From positions 222,196 to 286,195 of the forward strand of contig JAYEVH010000143.1 of NCBI GenBank assembly GCA_036346255.1: 64,000 nt of DNA, given 5' to 3'. This DNA is from Ampelocalamus luodianensis (Eukaryota; Streptophyta; Magnoliopsida; Poales; Poaceae). The notes beneath the pieces were generated by a model. It saw only the letters and a program-made list of their open reading frames with translations. It was not told where the DNA came from and did not search any database. Positions 1 through 11,199 of this stretch are shown here, one piece after another (within the stretch, counting starts at the first letter, position 1; every line of letters starts with the position of its first letter). A program made the position numbers and the translations under genes.

Positions 1-735
1 TTTGCCTCACCACCGACCGCCCCGCATCGAATGGTGGGACAACCATCGCATCACACATAATGATGCTCGATCCATCACATGGGCGACTTCGTGCAAGCTT
101 TCCGTCATGCACACATCCCGGCAGGGATGATGACACTAAAGAAGAAGGAGTTCCACGCACTGCGCCAAGGCAACCGAACGGTGAATGAGTATCTTCACCG
201 CTTCAATCAACTTGCCCGCTACGCCCGGTGGCGACGAGGAGATGAGGACAGAGCAGAAAGGTTCTGGAAGGCCTAAACGATGATATTTCGCCCAACTTAT
301 CTCTCGAATTTCACCGACTTTCAACGGTTAGTGGATAAAGCTATCAGCAGAAGCCAAACACGCGAAATGGAGAACATAAGCGGAGGATGGCGCTCAAAGG
401 TTCAACGCCGAGGTCCGCCCAAACCTCGCTTCACTACACGCAGCCCACACAGCGTGGGAAGTTCCAATCTTCCACGCCTCGTACTAAAGACCGCCACAAG
501 ACTCCAACCTCCAACTTCCGTGGCACCGTCGAGGGCGGTTCACCAAGCATTCTACCTCCTCGGCTTCCGAGTAACGTGCTTCCATCGCAGCGAGACGGGC
601 ATTACGCCAATAAATGCCCGAAGAAGCGCAAGGTTTGGCACCGGCAAGGCCAACCTCGGGAGTTGCAACCACCGCGCACCAACCGACCGCGAGAGCGATT
701 CACCAAGGGACGGGTGAACCATGTCACCGCCGAGG
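1..735 (+). pseudogene. G1 gag (capsid/nucleocapsid) fragment
   Basis: Positions 1-276 encode the end of a retrotransposon gag domain, including a KKKEFHALRQG stretch and a VNEYLHRFNQLARYA stretch typical of gypsy capsid. A zinc-knuckle region at 577-616 still reads as Cys-Phe-His followed by a later His-Tyr-Ala-Asn-Lys-Cys. The second cysteine codon is now CGC (Arg) and one G is lost from a G run, which shifts the frame in the middle of the motif. Gag packages the element RNA into virus-like particles. The start is outside the window. Confidence 0.8.
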
Positions 736-1319
736 AAGCTCAGGCAGCGCCAGACGTTGTTCTTGGTACGTTCCTCGTTAATTCAGTACCAGCATCTGTC
801 TTATTTGATTCCGGAGCTTCACATTCTTTCGTGTCAAATAAGTTTGTGGGAAAATATGGGTTACCTATTTCCTCCTTAACCACCCCCATGATAATTCATT
901 CCCCGGGCTCGGTAATGAGAACCAATTCTCTCTGCCCAAATCTTACCCTTGAGATATCCGGAGTATCCTTTCTAGCAGATCTGATAGTGTTACACTCCCA
1001 AGGCCTGGATGTAATACTTGGAATGGACTGGCTAGCCAAAAATCACGGTCAAATAGACTGTGCCAATAGATCCATCACTCTCACAAATGAGCAAGGCCTA
1101 TCTGTTGAATTCAAACCCAAGACTCGTACCGGAGGAAGTCCCATACTCACCAGCTTGAAGGAAGTGAAACTTGAAGACATACCCGTAGCACGAGAATATC
1201 CCGACGTCTTTCGGATGATCTACGGCATGCCACCGGATAGGGACATCATGTTCCTAATTGATCTAGTCCCGGGATGCTCCGATCTCGAAAAGGCCCTACG
1301 AATGCCACCAATGAGTTAG
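736..1319 (+). pseudogene. G1 aspartic protease (retropepsin) domain
   Basis: An open frame covers the retropepsin-like protease that cleaves the polyprotein. The catalytic Asp-Ser-Gly-Ala-Ser is at 807-821 in a VLFDSGASHSFVS context. The second hallmark, VILGMDWL, lies near 1012-1035. A linker REYPDVF, which usually separates protease from reverse transcriptase in gypsy elements, follows near 1192. The frame stops at 1317-1319, where the family normally continues into reverse transcriptase. Confidence 0.85.
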
Positions 1320-2004
1320 CGAATCAAGAAACAAATTGAAGAAGCTGCGAGAAAAAGGGTACATTCGACCAGTTCCTCACCATGGGAGCACCGATCGTTT
1401 GTCAAGAAGAAAGACAATAGTATGAGAATGTGCGTTGATTACGATCACTCAACGAAGTAACAATAAAGAACAAATACCGTTGCCCGAATTGATGATCTGT
1501 TCGATCGGTGAAGAGCAAGCGTCTTCTCGAAGATTGATCGAGATCCGGTTATCACCAATCAAGATCGACCAGGAAGATATTCCAAAGACCGCCTTCACCA
1601 CGGATATGGATGTATGAATTTTCTGAATGTCCTTCGGACTAACCAATGCCCCGCCTACTTCATGAATATGATGAACAAGGTGTTCATGGAATTCTGGATA
1701 AATTCGTGGTCGTCTTTATTGACGATATCCTCATCTATTCGAAGGACGGCGAACATGAGGTGCATCTCGAATGATCCTAGACAAGCTCGAGGAGCACCGA
1801 CTTTATGCCAAATTCAGCAAGAGTGAATTTCGGCTAAGTCAAGTTGCATTCCTTGGACACATCGTATCCGCAGGAGGAATTGCGAGACCCCGCTAAGGTT
1901 GAGGCGATAATGGGTGAAACAACCGGATCGACCGAGGTGAGAAGTTTCCTTGGTGGCGAGCTATTATCGCTGGTTCATCGAAGGTTTTCGAGACCGCCAA
2001 ACCC
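1320..2004 (+). pseudogene. G1 reverse transcriptase, frameshifted
   Basis: The reverse transcriptase is readable only by switching frame several times. Preserved pieces include MRMCVDY near 1420-1441, DIPKTAFTT near 1574-1605, YFMNMMNKVFMEF near 1657-1693, and the catalytic Phe-Ile-Asp-Asp at 1715-1726 followed by ILIYSKD. Most breaks are losses of one base at CCG, CAG or CTG, for example at 1533-1548. No single open frame spans the domain, so it cannot be active as written. Confidence 0.85.
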
Positions 2005-2829
2005 ATGACTCAACTTCTGAAGAAAGAGAAGAAGTTCGACTGGTCAAGCGCCTGTGAAGAAAGCTTCCAAGAACTGAAAAAGAGGCTAGTCTCAGCACCG
2101 GTGTTAATCTTACCGGACATCCGCAAGGATTTTGAAATCTTTTGTGACGCATCCCGTCAAGGCCTCGGATGTGTACTGATGCAGGAAGGCAAAGTTGTAG
2201 CTTATGCATCCCGGCAGTTGAGGCCGCACGAAGGGAATTACCCGACTCATGATCTGGAGTTGGCAGCAATTGTGCATGCTCTGAAAATCTGGCGGCATTA
2301 CCTCATTGGTAACCGCTGTGAGATTTTCACGGACCATAAAAGCCTGAAGTACATATTCACGCAGTCCGAACTCAATCTCCGACAGAGGAGATGGTTGGAG
2401 TTGATAAAGGACTACGATCTCGGAATCCATTATCATCCGGGCAAAGCCAACGTAGTAGCAGATGCCTTGAGCAGAAAGGCATATTGCAACACCATCGTGG
2501 TGCAGCAAAATCAGCCAGAGTTGTATGAAGAGCTGAAGCACCTGAATCTGGAGATTGTCAATTTTGGTTACGTAAACGCTTTGGAGGTTCAACCGACTCT
2601 TGAGATCGGTCGAACAAAGCGATCGGAAGATGAAGACATCCAAGAAATCAAGAAGAATATGAGAAGAGGCAAAGCTCCAGGCTTCTCCGAGGATGAACAA
2701 GGGACAGTGTGGTTCGGAGACCGCATCTGTGTGCCCAACCAGCAGGAAATAAAGGAGGCGATTCTGAAAGAAGCTCATGAGTCGCCATACTCCATTCATC
2801 CGGTAGCACCAAAATGTACCAGGACTTAA
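2005..2829 (+). pseudogene. G1 RNase H domain and start of integrase
   Basis: This 274-codon frame holds the retrotransposon RNase H, which degrades the RNA of RNA/DNA hybrids. The acidic residues sit in FCDASRQGLG, in the HDLELAAIVHAL stretch and in FTDHKSLKYIF. The typical closing motif VVADALSRK lies near 2452-2478. The integrase zinc-finger start (HPG near 2797) is reached, but a missing G in a CCGG context shifts the frame and the ORF ends at 2829. Confidence 0.88.
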
Positions 2830-3540
2830 AAGAGAAGTATTGGTGGAGTCAAGATGAAGCGTGAAATTGCCGACTTCGCTCGTTGTGACGTCGCCAAAGG
2901 GTTAAGGCACAACACCAAAGACCATTGTGCATTGCGACCATTACCAATTCCCGAGTGGAAGTGGGAAGAGGTTGGTATGGACTTCATCACCGGACTCCCC
3001 AGGACCCAATCGGGATATGACTCCATCTGGGTAGTAATTGACCGGTTAACTAAAGTGGCTCACTTTATCCCTGTCAAGACCACCTACCGAGCGAGCAAGC
3101 TAGCAGAGTTGTACATGGCCAAAATCGTCTGCTTGCATGGGGTACCCAAGAAGATTGTGTCTGATAGAGGTTCTCAGTTTACCTCTCGGTTCTGGAAAAG
3201 TCTGCATGAAGCCTTGGGAACTAGACTCAATTTCAAAGACGGCGTATCATCCCTGCATCGATGGTCAAGCGAACGCACCAACCAAGTTCTTGAAGACATG
3301 CTTGAGCCCGTGCCTTAGACTTGGAAAGGGTTGGGATAAGGATCCGCCATATGCCGAGTTCTCATACAATAATAGCTACCAAGCCGCTTTGCGATGGCTC
3401 CATTTGAAGCTCTGTATGGCAGAAATGCCGGACCCGCTCCTTTGGGATCGGTGGGAGCGCCAACTCCTCGGACTGAGTTGATCAAAGAAGTCGAAAGTAA
3501 AGTAAAAACTATTCGGGAGCGTCAGTAGCCCAATCCCGAC
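2790..3540 (+). pseudogene. G1 integrase core
   Basis: The integrase inserts the cDNA into the host. The three acidic catalytic residues can be seen: Asp at 2980 (in VGMDFITGL), Asp at 3163 (in IVSDRGSQFT) and Glu at 3271 (in SSERTNQVLEDM). The spacing fits a D,D35E core. The HHCC zinc finger upstream is damaged and a stop at 2827-2829 interrupts it. After 3318 the frame shifts again, and 3319-3540 holds the remains of the catalytic-domain end. Confidence 0.88.
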
Positions 3541-4003
3541 AAAAGAGTTATGCCGATAACCGTCGGAGGGAATTGAACTTTGAGGTAGGAGATGTTGTCT
3601 ATCTCCGAGTTACCCCACTCAGAGGTGTGAGGAGATTCGCACGAAAGGTAAACTCGCACCTGTGTATATTGGGCCATACAAGATTTTGGCAAAGCGTGAG
3701 AGGTAGCTTATCGCCTAGAATTGCGAAGCCTGTCGTGATGCATAATGTCTTCCACGTATCGCAATTAAAGAAATGTCTGCGAGAACCGGAAGACCATACC
3801 TTTCTCGAAAGCTTCGACCTTCAAGAAGATCTCACCTACGTAGAGCGACCAATTAAAATTACGGATGTCGCAGAGCGTGTTACGGCGAGAATCATCGATC
3901 GCATAAGGTGCAATGGAGTCATCATCCAGAAAGTGAAGCTACATGGGAAAATGAAGACGAACTCAAGGCCAACTACCCTGATCTTTTTGCTAACCAAGCC
4001 TGA
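3541..4003 (+). pseudogene. G1 integrase C-terminus with chromodomain-like end
   Basis: The segment encodes FEVGDVVYLRV (the GPF/DNA-binding region), a VMHNVFHVSQLKKCLREPEDH motif split across short frames, and a final stretch rich in acidic residues ending in an NYPDLF-type motif read in another frame near 3977-3999. These are the usual last parts of pol in Tekay/Del chromoviruses, where the terminal chromodomain guides insertion into heterochromatin. The natural stop appears to be TGA at 4001-4003, just before the hairpin and polypurine tract. Confidence 0.75.
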
Positions 4004-4040
4004 ATCTCGGGGTCGAGATTCCCTTTAAGGGGGGTAGGTT
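4003..4040 (+). promoter_or_regulatory. Hairpin and polypurine tract of G1
   Basis: AATCTCG at 4003-4009 and CGAGATT at 4014-4020 form a perfect 7-bp inverted repeat with a 4-base loop. It is followed by a purine run (AAGGGGGG, 4028-4034) and then GTAGGTT before the LTR. The purine run primes plus-strand DNA synthesis. Element B keeps the same hairpin and layout at 11156-11196 on the other strand. Confidence 0.8.
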
Positions 4041-7000
4041 TGTAACAACCCAAATTTTGAAGAAATTAAAATTTATGTATTTTGTGGATTTTCTGGAATT
4101 TTCAGAAGTTTTTCCTTAATCTTTTAAAGCTAATCAAATTTATGGGCAAAATATATTACCACAAAATAGCTGGAAATATTTTATTTAAGTCCTAAATGCT
4201 CCAGAGAATTTCTGTGAATTTTCTCGTAATTTTGGACTTAAATTGCTATATTCTAAAGCCAAATTGAATTATCGATTATTTAATTAAATCGTAAATCAAA
4301 ATAAATCACAAAAAGCGATTGTGCGGGCGAAACCCACTCGGCCCGGACCATTTTCCGCGCGCGCCCGCATCAGCCAGTGCCGCGCTTCCTCCTCTCACCG
4401 ACATCAGGTCCCACCGATCGGTCTCTCTGCTTCGCACCACTTGAACCTCGTCACCGTTGGATCTAAATCCAACGGCGTAACTCAATAAAACATTCGGACT
4501 ACTCGAACCACCCAACGGCCGGTGACCGTTAGATCCGGATCGAACGGCTCCCATAAGATCTAACACTTAAACACACCGCCATCTATTTCAACCATTGGAT
4601 CAAAATCCAACTACCGCACTCAAGCTTAACTTACCGATTCGCCCGTCGTCAGTCCACCGTTGGATTAAAATCGGACGATCCGGGTCATCTTCCTCCTTTC
4701 CTTTCTTCACCTCCTCTTTCCTTCTTTTTCCCGCAGCCGCCATTGACACCGATTCGGAACCTTCCAAAACCGAGCAAATCTGGCCGCATCCCCGTGATCG
4801 TCGTGCGCATTAAAATCCTTGATCTCCTCCGCCCCCGACACGACCCTTTCTTTCCTTTCTTTCGCCGCGAATCCCCGAATCTCCTCCGCGACGTCGCCGG
4901 TACCTTCTTGAGCTCCACGGCAGCTCGGCCACGCACGCACCCTATAAATAGGTGCTACGGGACCGCATTGACCTCCACACCTCACCGCCGCCACTCACGA
5001 AACCCCTCTGTCACCGTAGCGCCCCGATTTTGAAGATCCCCGCCGGCGAAGCATCTCGGCTCATCTCCGTTTACGGCGCCGCCGTAGCCCCTTCGTCCCT
5101 GCCAACGGCACCATCATCACCCCTCACTCGTGCGAAGCTGTAGCCGCCACTCGCTTCCCCGGAGGATCACCGAACCACCCTCGTGAACGATCAAGATCAC
5201 GCCGCCGTTCCGCCGCCGACGACCTTCCGCCCCGCTCGCCCTGCTTTGGTAACCCCGGTTCGCTACCTCCTCTTCATTTCGCACACACGTAGGACTCGCG
5301 CGGCGATAACGCCGGCGAGCCACTCGCCCGGCACGCTGCGGCCTCGTGCCTACGTGGCGGGACCACACGCAGCCACCGTGGCGCCACTCGCCGCCACATG
5401 GGCGCCACGTCGTCGGCCTCATACGCGTGGCGCGCGTCAAGACAAACCCCGAGCCCGAGCCTCGGTGGACTCGATTCATGTGGACCAAGTCACTTACCGG
5501 TGGGGTCCACATGTCGAAAATTAATTCATTTCTTTTAATTCCGGAAATTCCTCACATGGCGTCGACTATGCAATAAAGAGTTTTTCCTTTAGAAAAATAA
5601 TTCAGAGAATTCAGTTAAATTCCAGATTTTGTATTAAACTTCTAAAATTCATAACTTTTGCATATGAACTCCAAATTGGGTGGTTCAAGTTGCAAAATTT
5701 GTGTAAATTCATAATCTAGCTAACTAAACCAAAATATTTCAATTTGGAGTTAATTTGATTTGTCTTTTTGAATTTATTTGAATTTGAGTTGAATTTGTCG
5801 TATTTTTGCATATAGACTTGACGACTCGGAGAGTTAGATCCTTCCGACAATTTAGAATTTCAAGACTTCAACGAAGGTAAGTTACACTATTGATCATATT
5901 GCTCCCAGTATTTTAAATTATTTAATTCCTGTTTTAAATTACTATTGCATGCATATGTTTATATAATGGTTTAAATGTCCTGTTTATATATAGTTACTCC
6001 AATCTCCATTGTATGGCCAATTTGATTTTTGAATATGAATACCATGACACCCTTAGGCAAAGTTATATTAAAATTTGACATATGCTTAGCCATGCTTAGA
6101 CCACTTTTATTTGGGAAGGTTTAGCCAAATCCTTTACAATTTGATTTTAAATTGTTTCGGTGGTATTGTTTTACCACGGAAGGCTTTTTATGAGTTTTTC
6201 ACTCTAAATAAAATAAAATGGGTTTGGACTTGGGCGTGATGGAAGTATGGTGGGTGCGAGAGTTCATGCAGGCCTAATCAGTTAGGATTACGCCCATGGG
6301 TTTATTTAAATGGAAAGTCGCCAAGTCGATTAAGGACCGGTCTTTGAGCGTATTTTGCTACGCCTTACCGTACCACCACATGTCTGGAATGGGACAGATT
6401 TGGCTAAATAATCTGTGGTGTCTTAGTGATATTTATGCAATATTGTTTGTGTGGGTGTTGGTTAGACATTAGTCCCACCGGGCGCAAGAGGGGTCTTCCG
6501 GAGGATGGATAGTCCAATGGTAGTGAAACCTTAGCGGACATAAATACATTAAGATACTGCATTGTAACGGCCTCATGATAATTGCTTAGTCACACGCCTT
6601 CGGAAGCGTGCATTGGCCGACATCAAAAGCATATTATCTCGTGTGGGTAAAGCTGTACAAACTCTGCAGAGTAGAAACTATTCGAATAGCCGCGTCCGCG
6701 GTCATGGACATGCTAGCAAAGCCACTCTAAGTTAGACTTGTTTTTGGTTTATAAAATGATTTCCACAGATGTCTTTAGGATGGATAATCCTATGGTAAAA
6801 ATTGGGCGGTTAGCCAAAGTGTTAGGAGGGTATCCTTCACTATTCATTTATTGGAGGTTATCCACGATTCATTGTCATCTTAATCACTGATTTCAACTAT
6901 GTTATTAAAATTGGCCTTAGAAAACTATTAATGGTATTTAATCTGAAAATGCTGTTTATGCAAAACAACCCTGCCATTATCCTTTGTTTACCCTATGCAT

Positions 7001-7351
7001 GCATTAATCTTCAATATTGGGTGTAACTTGCAAGCACAGTAGTTGTGCTTACTCTTGCTGAATAATCTTTATTCAGGAGAAGACCTCTATCAAGACGGTG
7101 AGGACCTGGACGAATAGGCTACGTCCCCAGACGATTGCCTGTGGCAAGTCGTGTGGCCTACCACTACTACTTTTTCCATTGTGTTATTTCTTTCCATTTG
7201 GCCTCGTGCCCGGTTGTAATAAAACTCGAGATAATATTAATAAAGAGCGTGATATGATTTTGCTATCACTTTTGATGACCGTGTACACTGGAAATCCTCG
7301 ACTAGTGTATAAACACAGAGAATTCGGGATCCTTCGTTCCCGGGTTCGACA
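4041..7351 (+). repeat. 3' LTR of G1 (3.3 kb)
   Basis: The LTR begins TGTAACAACCC directly after the polypurine tract and ends GGTTCGACA. Its ends match the ends of the element-B LTR (TGTAACGTCCC at the start, CTGACA at the end). The GC-rich part at 4320-5510 holds U3 and a TATA box at 4943-4950. The rest is AT-rich. The block at 6678-6709 (see findings) is shared with the other long LTRs. Short ORFs inside are not genes. Confidence 0.88.
4943..4950 (+). promoter_or_regulatory. TATA box of the G1 LTR promoter
   Basis: TATAAATA in CCCTATAAATAGG stands alone in a GC-rich stretch. It is the likely RNA polymerase II core promoter element of the LTR, with transcription expected to start about 30 bases downstream. 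Confidence 0.7.
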
Positions 7352-7664
7352 GCTTCGCCCGCTGTGCCTTGCCGAGCCTCATCGTCGGCCCGGCGCGCTC
7401 CAATCATCCCCTCCATGTACACTAGCACCACCTGTGTCCCCTCCACCCCACGGTCACAATCTTCTCCCCGTCCCTGCTCGGAATCGCCTGGAACGGCCCC
7501 AAAGGTACTCAGGCATATGCACTTGTATCCATATATAAGCACTCTCATATTGATTGGATCATAGATTCAGGGGCATCCAAGCATGTCACGGGTTCACTTA
7601 TTCCATATGCATCTTACACTCCATATACTTATTCTGAAACTGTCCAAACAGCTTATGGAACCTC
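7352..7664 (+). mobile_element. Copia A, fragment 1 (gag end and protease start)
   Basis: From about 7500 the sequence matches copia C on the other strand (near 45700-45810). It encodes GTQAYAL, then WIIDSGASKHVTGS, the Ty1/copia protease active-site region, then YTPYTYSETVQTA. The frame is cut at 7664 by insertion of element B and resumes at 19287. Positions 7352-7500 are GC-rich and I cannot assign them within copia. Confidence 0.82.
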
Positions 7665-10600
7665 TGTCAGGACCCAAAATTACAATTCTGGACCCTTTGT
7701 GTATACTGCACTAGTCCAGGATCACGCTAGTGCACACAGTGGCAACATCGATGAAATATCATTTCCATATACAAATATGACTAATAAATAGGCAAATAAC
7801 AATAAATATCAGAGTAAAAACCTTAAGGTCAAAGCTTACAATTAATGCCTCGTAGGCGAATAGCTCAATGAAGTCGCAGCGAACAAGCGAGAATAACTCG
7901 GTGAAGCCCATCCATATGCCCAAAGGCAATCGGCTGGGGTGCGCGACCTAGTTCTTCTCGATCCTTGAAGTAGACCTTGTTGACCGACGATTCCTCCATT
8001 TCTGTAGATTTGGGCGCAAGTTTTACAACAAGCGTGAGTACACAACCGTACTCGCAAGTCATACCACAGAATAAAATGCATAGATGCAGGCTTATTCTAA
8101 AGGAAATGACTTCTGTGGTTATTTTGCAGAAATGCAACATTTGCAATTGAATACAAATAATAGATTGAAAGCATAATTCAAAACAAATAGATAATATTAA
8201 TTTAACAGTTGTTTTCACAAAGACACACAGCCTAATCAAATTCTTTCACCTGACCATATGACTTAAATCACACAGCTGTCCCTTCCCAATAGTTTTATGA
8301 AAATCTACCCCTCGTGTGAAATCCCCGAGCATTGTCCATGACCGCGGACGCGGCTATTCGAATAGATTGTTTAACACTCTGCAGAGGTTGTACACTTTAC
8401 CCACACGATATAACCAGTGTGGCCGCACTGATCATAACAAAACGGTTCAGAAACTTCATCTCGACATTGACATTCTTATTCACATAGTACCCATATCACA
8501 TAGCTTAACCTATCCACCTGAACATCAATGTCAAGACTCCATAACTTACTAAGTTAGGCCCGTTTTATCAGACATGTGGTCGTACAGTAAGGCTCAGTTC
8601 AATGGCGCACAAAGTTAAGTCCTTAATTGACCAAGGCAAGACTTCCATTTTCTAACTAAGTCACAAAGATTATCATTCCCATCACATAGTCCACCATGTC
8701 ACACAGTCTCCACCACTTGCCTCAGCCCAAATCCTTTACCACCCAGTTGGTTTTAGTGCAACACATGCCATCACGAAGTAATAACACATAGCACACAGTT
8801 TTACACAAAGTTCCATAATCACATAGTCAAATTTATAATTGCAACTCAGGTTATGATGATGACTCGTTGCATGGCTAAGCAATCTACTCGTACTAACCAA
8901 CCCACGTTGGTAATACCATAGCACCAACTAAATATGAACCAATCTAGGGTGACAAAAGATTATGACATACAATAGACAAAGTGGATATAACAAATTGGAT
9001 TAATAGCTAAACCCAAAAGCATTTAAATAATTACTTAAAGTAAATGCAATAATTTAAATCAAAGTAATTTTAAAAACTGGGATTCAATATGATCAAAGGT
9101 ATAACTTGCCTTGCTATAGCAATGATGTTCTCATTTTATCTTCAATCTTCTACCTGCTTGTTCTTCAGCTCTTTCGAACGATTCCGAGACTTCGGCGTCT
9201 AACGAGAAAGAAAGCGCAAAACAAACTAAATTCAAAAGACAAATCAAATAAACTCCAAATTGAAATTGAATGGTACTAGAAGGTAGATATTGAATTTAGA
9301 TGAATTTAGAAACTTGAATGGGTTCAATCGGAATTCGGATGAAGAAGATATGGCTTTTGGAAGATTGGAATTCACATGAAATGATGAAAAAGCTCTACGG
9401 AATATTCTCAGAATATTCTATTCCGAAAATATTTAGAAAAAGAATGAGTGTATGATAGGTGGGACCGACCGGTATTTATGAATTTCTAGAATTAAAATAA
9501 TTCTAGAAATAAGGTAGAGAGAGTGACAAGCGGGACCAATAAGATAAAAGGATTTTCAAGAATTAAATTAATTCCCGAAAATAGAATTAGGGGTTGACAT
9601 GTGGGCCACTGGTCTATGGACCAGGTCCACAGAGATATGCTAGTCCACGGTGGACCAAGCTCATGAACAAGGGTTGACCAAGATTTGACTAACATACGGG
9701 ACCCGCATATAAGAGAGATAAATAATTAGGATTTTAATTAGGACGATGACATGTGGGGTCAACATGGAAGTGGAAAGAACTATATTTTCTTGCATGACAT
9801 GTGGGGTCTAGATGAAAGAGATATAGATATATGGGCGAATTGGAAGGTGTGGATGACAAGTGGGACCAAGTTGCTAGAAAAGAGTTTGTTCGCTATATAT
9901 ATATCGATTGGATGATATGTAGCTGTGAGGCCCACACACCTAAGAGAAAACAAGAAGATGCCAATATAACAAATGAACGAACAGAGAACAGACCTCGCAC
10001 GTTGGGTTTAGGTGCAATTGTATGGCAAGGTTTTAGCAAAGATTTTGCAATCGAATTGACAAAGCATGTATTAGGAAATAATTAACAGAGAGAGAAGGTG
10101 ACTAGAGAACAAACCATATATTCACGTCTTTGGATGCTAGACAAGAACATGAACCGAAGTTACATGCAAATTATGATGCAAGGAGGTGGCGGCCTGGTAC
10201 TACAAGGATTAGAGAAGGATTAATAGAGGAGAAACAATCATAGAGAATGACAAGCGGAGCGACCAACAAGGAACGGCGAACTCAATCGAGATATACATGC
10301 ACACGTCATCGACTCAAGAATGAAGCGGTGCACATGCATGAACAAGCGCTTGGAGTGGCCGGCGGCGACGCGGCAGCGGCGGTGAAGGGGCAAAACGGAA
10401 AGGAAACGACGAGCCGGACGCGATGGCGCGGTCGATTTTGGAAAACTCACCGAGGAAGCGAGCAACGCGATGAACACGGTTTGGCTTTAATGGCCGACGG
10501 TGCTCGCAATCTCGGCGAGTGGATGGAACCATGACGTAGAGGCGGCGACGCGAAGCCAATGCGCGACGGTTCGGCCGGGGACGTCGGATGAAGCGCGATT

Positions 10601-11155
10601 CGCCGGAGAAGAACCTCGGTTGGAGCTCGGTTTTCGGAGATTGCGGCGAAAATAGATCGGTTTGGAGGAAACCAATTCGGGGATTGGAAGAGGATCAACA
10701 CGGACGCGTGGCGCAAACCGCCGCTTTTATATGCACCGTAGAGGAAGATATGGAAGTTTGAATATTTCAGTTTGAAACGGATACGCTCTGGACTCTGCGT
10801 TCGGTTCGGCCAGAGGAACACGATGAACAGTGTTTCGCGCATTACTGTAGCACGTGGGCAGGAGAGAGAAAAACTGATTTTCGGAATTAAAAGAAATCCC
10901 AAAAATCAAGGAGACCAAATAAAATAGCAAACAAATCCAGAAAAATCTCAGAAAATGCCCAAAAATTCCTTGGAACACAAGGAAGCCAAATAACACAAGT
11001 TTTTATTTAATTAATGTTTATATTAGTCAAATTAAATATTTTCAATTTAAAAAATTCCCAATTAAGCTTTATTAATTCAAATAAAATTGGTGAAATTTTT
11101 CAGGGACCTAAACTACTCAAAAGATTTTTGAAAAGCCAAATTTTGGGACGTTACA
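7665..11155 (-). repeat. 3' LTR of element B (3.49 kb)
   Basis: On the minus strand the LTR starts TGTAACGTCCC (at 11155) and ends CCTGACA (at 7665), with the usual TG...CA ends. It pairs over its whole length with 15803-19281. A minus-strand TATA box (TATAAAAG) lies at 10724-10731. The shared palindromic block is at 8334-8365. Short ORFs inside, including 10447-10902, are not supported as genes. Confidence 0.93.
10724..10731 (-). promoter_or_regulatory. TATA box of the B 3' LTR
   Basis: TATAAAAG on the minus strand, in a GCATATAAAAGCGG context, lies at the junction of a GC-rich upstream part and the AT-rich remainder. The same box is kept in the other LTR at 18856-18863. Confidence 0.65.
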
Positions 11156-11196
11156 AACCTCCCCCCCCCCCTTAAAGGAATCTCGTCCCCGAGATT
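11156..11196 (-). promoter_or_regulatory. Hairpin and polypurine tract of element B
   Basis: On the minus strand an AATCTCG/CGAGATT inverted repeat (11179-11196) is followed by TTAAG and a run of eleven G (11161-11171), then AGGTTT and the LTR start. G1 has the same order with a run of six G. The long G run may be genuine slippage or a homopolymer length error. Confidence 0.8.
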
Positions 11197-11199
11197 CAG

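Larger units (their letters stand above)
1..7351 (+). mobile_element. Ty3/gypsy LTR retrotransposon G1, right-hand part
   Basis: The domain order on the plus strand is gag, protease, reverse transcriptase, RNase H, integrase, polypurine tract, 3' LTR, which defines Ty3/gypsy. The 5' LTR and start of gag lie left of the window. The protein motifs and the chromodomain-like end of pol, together with an LTR over 3 kb, fit the Tekay/Del chromovirus group (RIRE3/RIRE8-like in rice); that clade is inference. The reading frame is broken many times, mostly by one-base losses. The element ends inside copia A. Its TSD cannot be checked because the left end is missing; the candidate right-hand copy is GCTTC at 7352-7356. 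Confidence 0.9.

Noticed and set aside
10447..10902. 151-codon minus-strand ORF, repeated at 18578-19030
   Set aside because: It lies in the U3/promoter part of both B LTRs, differs in frame between copies and has no domain.
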